50,124 nucleotides of DNA from Bradyrhizobium macuxiense (GCF_001542415.1 NZ_LNCU01000104.1:1-50124); one strand, 5' to 3'. Positions 26,960 through 35,292 are shown, numbered from the stretch's first letter. Numbers and translations are program-made. Notes: generated by a model from the letters alone, not told the origin.

Positions 26960-27436
26960 ATGACCGAAGTCGACGCTTTCGACCTCAAGATGCTGGCCGC
27001 GCTGCAGGATGATGGCCGGCTGACCAACCAGCAACTGGCCGACCTGGTCGGCCTGTCCGCCTCGCAATGCTCGCGACGGAGGATGCGGCTGGAGGAGGAG
27101 AAGGTCATCGCCGGCTACCACGCCGACCTCGCCGGCGAGGCGCTCGGCTTCGGCCTGATCGCCTTCATCCACATCACGCTGGCGACCCATTCGCCCGACA
27201 ATGCCAAGCGGTTCCGCGAACTGGTCAACCGCGTCGACGACATCCAGGAGGCCTATGCGCTGACCGGCGATGCCGATTACGTGCTCAAGGTGATGCTGCG
27301 CGACCTCAAGAGCCTGTCCGACATCGTCAACAACGTGCTGATGCCGCACCAGAGCGTCGCCCATGTGCGCTCGTCGATCGTGCTCGATCGCCTGAAGGAG
27401 AGCAGCAAGCTGCCGCTGAAAGTGCTGCACACCTGA
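26960..27436 (+). CDS. Lrp/AsnC family transcriptional regulator
   Basis: A 158-residue regulator with an N-terminal helix-turn-helix (DAFDLKMLAALQDDGRLTNQ then SASQCSRRRMRLEEE) and a C-terminal effector-binding RAM domain (GFGLIAFIHITLATH; ALTGDADYVLKVML). Lrp proteins act as dimers or octamers and respond to amino acids. Divergence from hppD suggests control by tyrosine, phenylalanine or a related acid; that is inference. Starts at GTG 26936 and ATG 26945 are in frame, but 26960 gives the normal family N-terminus and avoids the palindrome. No clear ribosome site precedes any of them. Confidence 0.93.
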   Translation: MTEVDAFDLKMLAALQDDGRLTNQQLADLVGLSASQCSRRRMRLEEEKVIAGYHADLAGEALGFGLIAFIHITLATHSPDNAKRFRELVNRVDDIQEAYALTGDADYVLKVMLRDLKSLSDIVNNVLMPHQSVAHVRSSIVLDRLKESSKLPLKVLHT

Positions 27437-27522
27437 CGCGGCGCAAATTGAGGGAAATACGTCATTCGTTTTTGCGACATGATTTGCGATCATCCCATCA
27501 ACATCCGGAAAGAGAGACGACC

Positions 27523-27834
27523 ATGGCGCTGCAGCTGCGACCGAACTGCGAATATTGCAACAAGGACCTGCCGCCGAGCGCGACGGACGCGCAGATCTGT
27601 TCGTATGAATGCACGTTCTGTGCGGATTGCGCGGAGACCAAGCTCGGCAATGTCTGCCCGAACTGCGGCGGCGGCTTCGCGCCGCGGCCGATCCGGCCTG
27701 CCAAGCCGTGGCGGCCGGGTGTCTGCACGGTAAACCAGCCGCCGTCGGACAAGCGGGTGCATCTGAAGTACAGCCTGGAGGATGTCGCGGCGCATTCGGC
27801 ACGGTTGAGGGATATCAGGCCGGAGGAGCGGTAA
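27523..27834 (+). CDS. DUF1272 domain protein
   Basis: A 103-residue protein whose N-terminal half carries paired cysteines (NCEYCNKDL, CTFCADC, CPNCGGGF), typical of the small zinc-ribbon-like DUF1272 family. The C-terminal part is Pro/Arg-rich. The ATG at 27523 is preceded by AAAGAGAG. It lies 86 bp after lrp on the same strand and could be co-transcribed. The function is unknown; metal binding is likely from the cysteine spacing. Confidence 0.85.
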   Translation: MALQLRPNCEYCNKDLPPSATDAQICSYECTFCADCAETKLGNVCPNCGGGFAPRPIRPAKPWRPGVCTVNQPPSDKRVHLKYSLEDVAAHSARLRDIRPEER

Positions 27835-27842
27835 TAGCTCCT

Positions 27843-27962
27843 CGTCATTGCGAGGAGCGAAGCGACGAAGCAATCCATCCGTCGTCGCATGCGGATCGAT
27901 GGATTGCTTCGCGGAGCCTGTCATCGGGCGCGCATCGCGCGACCAGTTGGCTCGCAATGACG
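27843..27962. repeat. Inverted-repeat element, 120 bp
   Basis: Outer 12-bp arms CGTCATTGCGAG (27843-27854) and complement (27951-27962) enclose a nested pair carrying GAAGCAATCCAT and ATGGATTGCTTC. I recognise this as a common intergenic palindrome of Bradyrhizobium-type genomes. It separates the convergent DUF1272 and fahA genes and stops two bases before the fahA stop codon, so it probably serves as their terminator. Confidence 0.8.
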
Positions 27963-27963
27963 A

Positions 27964-29235
27964 TCACTCCGCCGCGACGATGGTCCCCTCGACCTCACCG
28001 AACCCGACGCGATAGCCGTCACCCTGGCACCAGCCACGCATGACCAGCGAATCGCCGTCTTCGAGGAACGAACGCTTGACGCCGCTGGCAAGCTCGACCG
28101 GCTCGCTGCCGTTCCAGCTGATTTCCAAGAGGCTGCCGCGCTGATACTTCTCCGGGCCGGAGATCGTGCCACTGCCGAGGAGGTCGCCGACATTCATGGC
28201 GCAGCCGGATGACGCATGATGCACGAGCTGCTGCACCGACGACCAGTACATGTACTTGAAGTTGGTGCTGCAGATCGTCTTCGCCTCGTTCATCGCGCCG
28301 GCGCGCAACGCGACATCGAGCTGCATGTCGTAATTGTTGGGCTGCACCTGCTTCAGATAGGCGAGCGGCTCCGGCTCCTGCGCCGGGCCCTGCATCCGGA
28401 ACGGCTCCAGCGCCTCGCGCGTCACCACCCACGGGCTGATCGAGGTCGCGAACGCCTTGGCCTGGAACGGACCGAGCGGCACATACTCCCACTGCTGGAT
28501 GTCGCGAGCGCTCCAGTCGTTGAGGATGACGAAGCCGAAGATCATCTCCTCGGCCTGCTTCTCGGTCAGCATCTCACCCATCGCTGATGCCTGTCCAACA
28601 ACGACCCCCATCTCCAATTCGAAATCGAGCCGCTTGCAAGGGCCGAAGCTCGGCACCTCGGCGGTCGGCGGCTTGAGCTGCCCGCGCGGCCGGCGCACCT
28701 TGGTGCCTGACACCACCACCGTCGAAGCGCGGCCATTGTAGCCGATCGGCATATGCAGCCAGTTCGGCTGCAGCGCATTGTCCTTGCCGCGGAACATGAC
28801 GCCGACATTGGTGGCGTGCTCCTTCGACGAGTAGAAATCGGTGTAGCCCGAGACGGCAAACGGCATGTAGAGCTTCACATCCGCCATCGGCACCAGCGCC
28901 CGCGCCCGCAATTCCCTGTTGTCGCGCAACTCAGGATGATCGGAGCGCAACAGCTCGCTGATCCGCGCCCGCGTCGCCGACCACGCTTTCGGCCCCAGCG
29001 CCATGAACGCATTGAGCGACGGCTGCGAGAACACGCCGAGCGGCCCGACATCGAGCCGCGAATCCTGCTCGAGCTCCCAGAGATCGAGCACATAGTCGCC
29101 GATCGCGACGCCGACGCGCGGGGCGAGGCCGTCCTTTGACGAGAACACGCCGTAGGGCAGGTTCTGGATCGGGAAGTCCGAGGTCGGTGCGACGTCGATG
29201 AAGGAACGGAGTTTGGGGTCGTTGGGGTTGGGCAA
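27964..29235 (-). CDS. fahA: Fumarylacetoacetase
   Basis: A 423-residue hydrolase for the last step of tyrosine breakdown, cleaving fumarylacetoacetate to fumarate and acetoacetate. Visible features are SGYTDFYSSKEHATNVG with the metal-binding Asp and catalytic His, the acidic ligands in LDFELEMGVVVG, and the conserved NDWSARDIQQWEYVPLGPF. The start is a TTG at 29235-29233 with GGAG eight bases upstream; no ATG is close enough. It lies downstream of hmgA on the same strand, separated by a 107-bp palindromic repeat, so it may be expressed with hmgA or separately. Confidence 0.95.
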   Translation of the reverse strand: MPNPNDPKLRSFIDVAPTSDFPIQNLPYGVFSSKDGLAPRVGVAIGDYVLDLWELEQDSRLDVGPLGVFSQPSLNAFMALGPKAWSATRARISELLRSDHPELRDNRELRARALVPMADVKLYMPFAVSGYTDFYSSKEHATNVGVMFRGKDNALQPNWLHMPIGYNGRASTVVVSGTKVRRPRGQLKPPTAEVPSFGPCKRLDFELEMGVVVGQASAMGEMLTEKQAEEMIFGFVILNDWSARDIQQWEYVPLGPFQAKAFATSISPWVVTREALEPFRMQGPAQEPEPLAYLKQVQPNNYDMQLDVALRAGAMNEAKTICSTNFKYMYWSSVQQLVHHASSGCAMNVGDLLGSGTISGPEKYQRGSLLEISWNGSEPVELASGVKRSFLEDGDSLVMRGWCQGDGYRVGFGEVEGTIVAAE

Positions 29236-29258
29236 GATGCTTCTCCGGTGACTAACTT

Positions 29259-29335
29259 GTCATCGCCGGGCTTGACCCGGCGATCCATCGCTTTCTGAAA
29301 AGATGGATGGCCGGGTCAAGCCCGGCCATGACGAC
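29259..29335. repeat. Palindromic repeat between hmgA and fahA
   Basis: Two arms at 29259-29289 (contains CGCCGGGCTTGACCCGGCG) and 29302-29335 (contains GGCCGGGTCAAGCCCGGCC) can pair with each other across a 12-bp loop, or each fold alone. This is a known style of intergenic repeat in this group. A single degenerate arm is at 34381-34412. Confidence 0.8.
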
Positions 29336-29342
29336 ATGAAAT

Positions 29343-30689
29343 CTACGGCTTGGTCGGATCGAACTTCTTCTCAAGTCCCTTCCAGCAATCCGAATAGTCA
29401 TCCTGCAGCGTCGACGCCGTCGCGGCATGCTTGGTCACGCGCTGCGGGAAACGGGTCTCGAACATGAAGGCCATCGTGCCGGTCAGCTTCACCGGTTTCA
29501 GCTCGCTGTTGCTGGCGTGCTCGAAGGCTTCGCGATCGGGGCCGTGCGGCAGCATGCAGTTGTGGAGCGAGATGCCGCCGGGCACGAAGCCTTGCGGCTT
29601 GGCGTCGTAGACGCCGTAGATCAACCCCATGAACTCCGACATGATGTTCATATGATACCACGGCGGACGGAAGGTGTTCTCGGCCACCATCCAGCGCTCC
29701 GGGAAGATCACGAAGTCGATATTGGCGGTGCCGGCGGTCTCGGACGGCGAGGTCAGCACCGTGAAGATCGAGGGATCAGGATGATCGAAGGCGATCGCGC
29801 CGACCGGCGAGAAGGTGCGCAGATCGTATTTGTACGGCGCGTAGTTGCCGTGCCAGGCCACCACATCGATCGGCGAATGCGGCAGTGTAGTCTTGAACAG
29901 CGAGCCGCCCCATTTCACGTAGAGCTCGGTCGGCGTGTCCTTGTCCTCATAGGCGGCGACCGGGGTCAGGAAGTCGCGCGAGTTGGCGAGGCAGTTGGCG
30001 CCGATCGGGCCGCGCTCCGGCAGCGTGAAAGCGCCGCCGTAATTCTCGCAGAGATAGCCGCGCGCCGGGCCACCGGCAATCTCGACGCGGAACTTGACGC
30101 CGCGCGGGATCACCACGATCTCGCCGGGCTCGGCATCGATGCGGCCGAACTCGGTGACGAAGCGCAGATTGCCCTGCTGCAGCACGAACATCATCTCGCC
30201 ATCGGCATTGTAGAAATGCTGATCCACCATCGATTTGGTGATGAGATAGACATGCGCCGCCATGCCGGCCTGGGTGTTCGCATCGCCCGCCGTTGTCATG
30301 GTCTGCACGCCCTGAAGGAAGGTCATATCCTCCTTCGGGATCGGCGCCGGGTCCCAGCGCAGCTGCGCGATCGGCATATCGTACTCATGGCATGGTGCGG
30401 TACGCCACAGACCGGCGTCGGCCTTGGCGAAGCGGCCAGAATGCCGCACCGACGGCCGGATGCGATAGAGCCAGGAGCGCTCATTGGTACCGCGCGGCGC
30501 GGTGAACGGCGAGCCGGACAACTGCTCGGCGTAGAGCCCGTAGGCGCAGCGCTGCGGCGAGTTGCGTCCCATCGGCAGCGCACCGGGCAGCGCCTCTGTC
30601 TCGAAGCTGTTGCCGAAGCCGGACATGTAGCCCGGCGTGACTTGACCCGAACTGCGAACGATCTGATCAGGCGAGGTGTTGATATTCAT
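29343..30689 (-). CDS. hmgA: Homogentisate 1,2-dioxygenase
   Basis: A 448-residue non-heme iron dioxygenase that opens the ring of homogentisate to maleylacetoacetate, the central step of tyrosine and phenylalanine degradation. Motifs include GYMSGFGNSFETEALPGALP at the N-terminus, PPWYHMNIMSEFMG with iron-binding His and Glu, and SLHNCMLPHGPD with the third ligand region. I chose ATG 30689 because GGAGGAGG lies six bases upstream. The ATG at 30695 overlaps the preceding stop codon but is too close to that site. It is translationally linked to the metallo-beta-lactamase-fold gene upstream. Confidence 0.96.
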   Translation of the reverse strand: MNINTSPDQIVRSSGQVTPGYMSGFGNSFETEALPGALPMGRNSPQRCAYGLYAEQLSGSPFTAPRGTNERSWLYRIRPSVRHSGRFAKADAGLWRTAPCHEYDMPIAQLRWDPAPIPKEDMTFLQGVQTMTTAGDANTQAGMAAHVYLITKSMVDQHFYNADGEMMFVLQQGNLRFVTEFGRIDAEPGEIVVIPRGVKFRVEIAGGPARGYLCENYGGAFTLPERGPIGANCLANSRDFLTPVAAYEDKDTPTELYVKWGGSLFKTTLPHSPIDVVAWHGNYAPYKYDLRTFSPVGAIAFDHPDPSIFTVLTSPSETAGTANIDFVIFPERWMVAENTFRPPWYHMNIMSEFMGLIYGVYDAKPQGFVPGGISLHNCMLPHGPDREAFEHASNSELKPVKLTGTMAFMFETRFPQRVTKHAATASTLQDDYSDCWKGLEKKFDPTKP

Positions 30690-30691
30690 GG

Positions 30692-31648
30692 TCATCCTCC
30701 TCCTTGCAGGGCGGCCCACATTTCCTGGTCGCGCTTGTCGGTCCAGATCACGGGATCGTCGATCCCGGACGCCTCGTCATAGGCGCGGGAGACGTTGAAC
30801 GGCAGGCAGTGCTCGTAGATCGCAAAGCTCGCGAACTTCGGATCCATCACCTCGCGCGTCGCCGCCATCGATTCCTTCAGCGTGCGGCCCTTGGCGACGG
30901 AGCTTTCGGCGGCTCCGTACAGCGTGTTGACGAAGTCACGGGTCATCGCGATCGCGTCGCGCGTGGTGGACAGGCCGGTCAGCGCATCGCCGCGGCCCGG
31001 CGCGATCGCCTTCGGATTGAAGGCGCGGATCTCGTTCAGCGTCATCGGCCATTCGCGCAGATGCGCGTCGCCGCAATAGCAGGCCGAGTGGTATTCGATG
31101 AGATCGCCGGAGAACATCACCTCGGCATCGGGCACCCAGGCGACGATGTCGCCCGAGGTGTGGCCGGCGCCAAGCTGCATCAATCGCACCTCGCGCTTGC
31201 CGAGATAGATCGACATCTCGCCTTCGAAGGTCAGCGTCGGCCAGGTCAGGCCGGGAATGCTCGCAGCATCCTGGAACAGGCGCGGAAAACGGCCGTACTC
31301 GGAATCCCAGTCCTGCTGGCCGCGCTCCTGGACCAGGCGATAGGTCTCCTGCGAGGCGACAATGCCCTGCGCCTTGTAGGCAGACGCGCCAAGCACGCGC
31401 ACGGCGTGATAGTGCGACAGCACGACATATTTGATCGGCTTGTCGGTGACCTTGCGCACGCGCTCGATCACCTTGTTGGCCATCGCGGGCGTCGCCTGCG
31501 CGTCGAACACGAGGCAGCCGTCGTCGCCGACGATCACGGCGGTGTTGGGATCGCCCTCGGCAGTGAAGGCGTAGAGATCGGTTCCGATCTCGGAGAAGGT
31601 GACCTTCTTCTCTGCGAGGTCGGTGGTCGAGGCGAAACCTTTGGCCAT
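30692..31648 (-). CDS. Metallo-beta-lactamase-fold protein with altered metal site
   Basis: A 318-residue protein of the metallo-beta-lactamase fold. The fold is clear: TAVIVGDDGCLVFDAQ, GAGHTSGDIVAW and VMFSGDLIEYHSACYCGDAH. The metal motif, normally HxHxDH, reads H79-Y-H81-A-V83-R84, so the Asp and His that bind the second metal are absent. It may bind a single metal or have a changed reaction. It sits between DUF2783 and hmgA in one operon, implying a role in homogentisate or hydroxyphenylacetate metabolism. The start ATG 31648 was chosen because the upstream in-frame residues look non-coding. The ribosome site is weak. Confidence 0.88.
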   Translation of the reverse strand: MAKGFASTTDLAEKKVTFSEIGTDLYAFTAEGDPNTAVIVGDDGCLVFDAQATPAMANKVIERVRKVTDKPIKYVVLSHYHAVRVLGASAYKAQGIVASQETYRLVQERGQQDWDSEYGRFPRLFQDAASIPGLTWPTLTFEGEMSIYLGKREVRLMQLGAGHTSGDIVAWVPDAEVMFSGDLIEYHSACYCGDAHLREWPMTLNEIRAFNPKAIAPGRGDALTGLSTTRDAIAMTRDFVNTLYGAAESSVAKGRTLKESMAATREVMDPKFASFAIYEHCLPFNVSRAYDEASGIDDPVIWTDKRDQEMWAALQGGG

Positions 31649-31676
31649 CAGTTCAATCCTGTTCGTTTGATCAGAG

Positions 31677-31904
31677 CTATTGTTGTTGCTGTTGCTGCTG
31701 CTGGCTTGCATCCAGCGTCCGTCGTTTCGCCAGCGCGATCGCCTCGCGCAGCACCTCGATGTCGCCGATGTGATTGGCGAGCACCAGAACCAGCGCAGCA
31801 TCGAAATCGGCGCTCTGCGCCTCGGTGAGGCCGCGGTGCGCCTCGACGATGGCGCGGAAGGCGTCATCGGGCCTGGCGAAGTTCGAATTAGTCGAGAGCG
31901 CCAT
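31677..31904 (-). CDS. DUF2783 small protein with polyglutamine tail
   Basis: A 75-residue protein matching my memory of DUF2783 (DAFRAIVEAHRGLTEAQSAD, LVLVLANHIGDIEVLREAIA). It ends in Ser followed by eight Gln residues encoded by CAG/CAA repeats at 31680-31703. It lies 10 bp after the flavin monooxygenase stop, with GAGG before ATG 31904, and 28 bp before the metallo-beta-lactamase-fold gene. In Pseudomonas putida a two-component 3-hydroxyphenylacetate 6-hydroxylase (MhaA) needs a small coupling protein (MhaB). This gene has the right size and position to be the equivalent, which is inference. Confidence 0.8.
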   Translation of the reverse strand: MALSTNSNFARPDDAFRAIVEAHRGLTEAQSADFDAALVLVLANHIGDIEVLREAIALAKRRTLDASQQQQQQQQ

Positions 31905-31914
31905 CAGCGACACC

Positions 31915-33543
31915 TCAATTCAGGCCGGATGCGCGCGCCAGCGCTGCATCGAGCACCGGCCGCTGCACTTTCCGGAAGCGCGCCGCGACGTAGCCGTCGG
32001 GCCGCAGCAGATAGGCCGTATCGGGCTCGGCGTCGTAGCGCTTGCCGGCAAGGCCCTGCGCATCGACCAGCCCGCCCTCGCCGCCGACCTGGATCCTGCC
32101 GACGCCTTCGGGCACATCAACCGCCGCTCCATTGCCAAACGCGAGCAGCGTGAAACCTGTTCCCTGCTTGATGAAGACCTCGGTCAGGAAGGTCGGCTTG
32201 CCGTCGTTGTCGGCAACGGGCGCATCCAGCATCGAGGCGCCGGGCCGCGGCCCGCCGCGCCAGTCGTCGCGATCGGCCGTCGACAGCGGCGTGTCATAGA
32301 TCGAGGGCACCGACAGCCGGCCGCCATTGACCATGCGCTTGCCGAACTCGGTTTCCTTGGCGAGCGACAGCACCGCCTGGCGCAGCCGCGCCTCCTGCCG
32401 CGTCACCGGCGCCATGAAGTCGGTCGAGCGCGTGGACTCGCGGATATTCTCGTCGGCCGCCGCGCTGCGTTCGACGTGATAGCTCTCCAGCAGCCCTTCC
32501 GGCGAGAGCCCGCGCAGCACGCGATCGAGCTTCCATGCCAGGTTTTCGGCGTCCTCGAGCCCGGAATTGGCGCCGCGTGCGCCGAACGGCGAAACCTGGT
32601 GCGCGGAATCGCCGGCGAAGATCACCCGGCCGTGGATGAACTTGGCCATCCGCCGGCACTGGAACTTGTAGAGCGAGATCCACTCGAAATCGAACTTGTC
32701 ATGCCCCAGCATGCGCGCGATTCGCGGTCGCACATTCTCCGGCAGTTTCTCCACCGCCGGATCGGCATCCGGATTGAGTTGCAGATCGATCCGCCAGATG
32801 TCGTCCGGCTGCTTGTGCAGCAGCGCCGAGCGTCCCGCATGGAACGGCGGATCGAACCAGAACCAGCGCTCGGTCGGGAATGCCGCGGTCATCTTGACGT
32901 CGGCGATCAGGAACTGGTCCTCGAACACCTGGCCGGCGAACTCCGCACCGACCAGCTGCCGCAGCGACGAGCGGGCGCCGTCGCAGGCAATGACGAAGGT
33001 CGCATGCACCTGGTACGAGCCGTCGGGGGTAGCGATGGTCAGCGCGACGCCATCGTTGCGGCTCTCCAGCGCGATCACCTTGTTGCGCCAGCGCAGATCG
33101 ATCCCGGGCAGTTGCTCGACGCGATCGACCAGATAGGCCTCTGCGTAGAACTGCTGCAAATTGATGAAAGCCGGCCGCTTGTGGCCCTCCTCCGGCAACA
33201 GGTTGAACTGATAGAGCTGCTGGTCGCCGTGAAAAATCTTGCCGACGCTCCACACCACGCCCTTGTCGACCATGCGGTCGCCGACGCCGAGACGATCCCA
33301 GAACTCCAATGAGCGCTTCGAGAAGCAGATCGCGCGCGAGCCCTCGCCGATTCGGTCGGCATCGTCGAGCAGCACCACGCGCTGGCCGCGCTGCGCGAGA
33401 TCGATCGCCAGCGACAGACCGACCGGGCCGGCCCCCACGATCACGACAGGATGTTCCGCCGCGTTGGCGCCCGACCGATCCTGATCGGGATGGCGGCGAT
33501 AGCCGAACTGGGTTTTGGCCTGTGCCGTTTTGGCTGCTGCCAT
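31915..33543 (-). CDS. FAD-dependent aromatic hydroxylase (MhaA-like)
   Basis: A 542-residue flavoprotein monooxygenase of the phenol-hydroxylase type. FAD binding is shown by VVIVGAGPVGLSLAIDLA (GxGxxG at 37-42), the DG segment VIACDGARSSLR, and GDSAHQVSPFGARGANSGLE. The C-terminal thioredoxin-like extension expected of this class is present. Its operon continues with DUF2783, a metallo-beta-lactamase-fold protein and hmgA, so its likely product is homogentisate. The best candidate reaction is 6-hydroxylation of 3-hydroxyphenylacetate, as in MhaA of Pseudomonas putida. ATG 33543 has AGGG upstream. A divergent MarR gene probably regulates it. Confidence 0.9.
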   Translation of the reverse strand: MAAAKTAQAKTQFGYRRHPDQDRSGANAAEHPVVIVGAGPVGLSLAIDLAQRGQRVVLLDDADRIGEGSRAICFSKRSLEFWDRLGVGDRMVDKGVVWSVGKIFHGDQQLYQFNLLPEEGHKRPAFINLQQFYAEAYLVDRVEQLPGIDLRWRNKVIALESRNDGVALTIATPDGSYQVHATFVIACDGARSSLRQLVGAEFAGQVFEDQFLIADVKMTAAFPTERWFWFDPPFHAGRSALLHKQPDDIWRIDLQLNPDADPAVEKLPENVRPRIARMLGHDKFDFEWISLYKFQCRRMAKFIHGRVIFAGDSAHQVSPFGARGANSGLEDAENLAWKLDRVLRGLSPEGLLESYHVERSAAADENIRESTRSTDFMAPVTRQEARLRQAVLSLAKETEFGKRMVNGGRLSVPSIYDTPLSTADRDDWRGGPRPGASMLDAPVADNDGKPTFLTEVFIKQGTGFTLLAFGNGAAVDVPEGVGRIQVGGEGGLVDAQGLAGKRYDAEPDTAYLLRPDGYVAARFRKVQRPVLDAALARASGLN

Positions 33544-33658
33544 TGCGTGACCCTGGGTGTTCCCTTCAGCGCCGGCCGTTGACGGCGGTCTGGTGTGACA
33601 AGCTTGCGACCAAGACCTGCCAGCAACCAAGACCTTGCGACCGGCCCGTGACCTTGCT

Positions 33659-33675
33659 AAATTAGTCTCACTTGC
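33659..33675 (-). promoter_or_regulatory. Sequence shared by hppD and flavin-monooxygenase promoters, copy 2
   Basis: AAATTAGTCT (33659-33668), three bases, then TTGC, matching 26900-26917. It lies 116 bp upstream of the monooxygenase start and 54 bp before the MarR start, in an AT-rich strip. TTGCTA at 33654-33659 with ACTATC 17 bp later could be the MarR promoter overlapping it. Confidence 0.5.
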
Positions 33676-33728
33676 AACTATCTTAAACTCCCAGTCGGGC
33701 TCGCCGTCAACTCAAATTGGAGGGATTA

Positions 33729-34289
33729 TTGGCAAGGACCTCTGCTAGCCAGCCTCCGGTCCACCCACGCGGCGCGGTGGAGACCGAATTGCGCGACGAT
33801 GCCGCGCCGAAGAAGAAGCGCCTCGATCTCTTCCACTTCTTGCCATTCCGGCTGAACCGGCTCGCCGCCGAAGTCTCTTCGGCGCTCTCGAGCGAATATC
33901 AAACGCGCTACGGCCTCGACATTCCGGAGTGGCGCGTGCTCGCGACCCTCGGCTTCCGCAACGAGGCCTGCAGCGCGCAATACATCGCGCATTGCACCCG
34001 CACGCATAAATCCACCATCAGCCGCGCCGTCTCGGCGCTGATGGAGCGCGAGATCGTCGAGCGCGTCGAGAACGAGGACGACCGCCGTGAATTCCGCCTG
34101 CAACTGACGCGCGCCGGCCAGGCGCTCTACGAGGAGCTGATCCCGCGCCTGCTGCGCAAGGAGCAGGAGATTCTCTCCTGCCTGTCGGCGCAGGAGCGCC
34201 GCGATCTCGGACGCATGCTCGGCAAGATCGAGAAGAGCCTGGATCTGGTGCAGACCAGCGAAGAGGCCGACGCGAAGGAATCGTATTAG
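33729..34289 (+). CDS. MarR family transcriptional regulator
   Basis: A 186-residue winged-helix regulator. The helix-turn-helix is visible as EWRVLATLGFRNEACSAQYI followed by THKSTISRAVSALMERE, and the wing as ENEDDRREFRLQLTRAG. The first 30 residues are a basic, Pro-rich extension. I chose the TTG at 33729 because GGAGG lies just upstream; TTG 33717 is also in frame. It diverges from the flavin monooxygenase operon across 185 bp, the usual position of an aromatic-acid-responsive repressor of that operon. The ligand is unknown. Confidence 0.92.
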   Translation: MARTSASQPPVHPRGAVETELRDDAAPKKKRLDLFHFLPFRLNRLAAEVSSALSSEYQTRYGLDIPEWRVLATLGFRNEACSAQYIAHCTRTHKSTISRAVSALMEREIVERVENEDDRREFRLQLTRAGQALYEELIPRLLRKEQEILSCLSAQERRDLGRMLGKIEKSLDLVQTSEEADAKESY

Positions 34290-34431
34290 GCCCGGTTCTC
34301 TCCGCACGTCGTCCTTGCCTCCGTCGGGACAGCGTCGAGCCGGCATCCACTTCAATCGTCGCACAGCCACGTCTTCAATGTCATCGCTCGGCTTGACCGG
34401 GCGATCACAGCGATGGTGGGGACACAGCTTC

Positions 34432-34470
34432 GCATTCTCGCGACATGATCTGTCCGAGTTTTGCCTTTCG
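34432..34470 (+). repeat. Short dispersed repeat, copy 2
   Basis: Begins GCATTCTCGCGACA and continues through TGTCCGAGT, TTGC and TTTCG, matching the minus strand of 304-343. It lies in the 196-bp gap between the MarR and lactonase-like genes, next to a degenerate arm of the cggcttgaccgg repeat at 34381-34412. Confidence 0.65.
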
Positions 34471-34485
34471 TTTCGCCGCAGGCCC

Positions 34486-35292
34486 CTACTTCGCAAACGA
34501 CCGCGACGGCGCGAGATGCAGGGCGAATGCATCGACCTTGTCGCTGGCGCGCGGGTAGATCTCGCTCACGATCGGATCGTGCCCGGGGATGAAGCGGTCC
34601 GGGTGACCGGCGAGCCGCTCGACGGTCTCCCAGCCCTGAGCCATGTCGCCGACATTGTAGACGATCGGGAACGGGCTGCGCTTGTGCAGGTTTGCGTAAT
34701 AATGCGCGGCATCGGACGCCAGCACGACAGGACCGCGTGCGGTCTCGACCCGCACCACCTGCAAGCCGTCGGAATGGCCGCCGACCCGATGCACAGTGAC
34801 GCCGGGCGCGATCTCGCCGTCGCCGGAATGGAAGCTGACGCGCTCGCCATAGACATGGCGCAGCATCTGCGTGACGTGCTCGATCGAGAATGGGTGACGC
34901 AGCATGCCGTTGCACATGCAGCGGCCGGTCGCGTAGCTCATCTCGCGTTCCTGCAAATGGAAGCGGGCGTTCGGGAAGCGATCGAGATTGCCGGCGTGAT
35001 CGTAGTGCAGATGGGTAACGATGACGTCGCGGATCGCGTCGGCGGCGACGCCGAAGCCTGCCAGCGCGTCGACCGGATTGAGCGTCAGCTTGCGCGCACG
35101 CGCCTTCGCCTCCTCGGCGTTGAAGCCGGTGTCGACCAGGATGTCACGGCCGTTGCCGCGGATCAGCCAGACGAAATAATCGAGATCCTGCGCGGTGATG
35201 TCGTGCGGATCGGGGACCAGGAAATTCAGGTGAGGCGTGCGCGGCGACATCGTCGCATAGCGCAGGGCATAGATCTCGTAGGCGTTTCCCAT
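34486..35292 (-). CDS. N-acyl homoserine lactonase family metallo-hydrolase
   Basis: A 268-residue metallo-beta-lactamase-fold hydrolase with an intact dinuclear motif HLHYDHAG (His94, His96, Asp98, His99), a later GGHSDGLQVV with the next ligand, and ASDAAHYYAN. The N-terminal layout and length resemble the AHL-lactonase group, which opens lactone rings such as quorum signals. Many members have other substrates, so this is a family call. ATG 35292 gives the expected N-terminus; the upstream in-frame part looks non-coding. A perfect CRP-type palindrome lies 129 bp upstream of the start. Confidence 0.88.
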   Translation of the reverse strand: MGNAYEIYALRYATMSPRTPHLNFLVPDPHDITAQDLDYFVWLIRGNGRDILVDTGFNAEEAKARARKLTLNPVDALAGFGVAADAIRDVIVTHLHYDHAGNLDRFPNARFHLQEREMSYATGRCMCNGMLRHPFSIEHVTQMLRHVYGERVSFHSGDGEIAPGVTVHRVGGHSDGLQVVRVETARGPVVLASDAAHYYANLHKRSPFPIVYNVGDMAQGWETVERLAGHPDRFIPGHDPIVSEIYPRASDKVDAFALHLAPSRSFAK

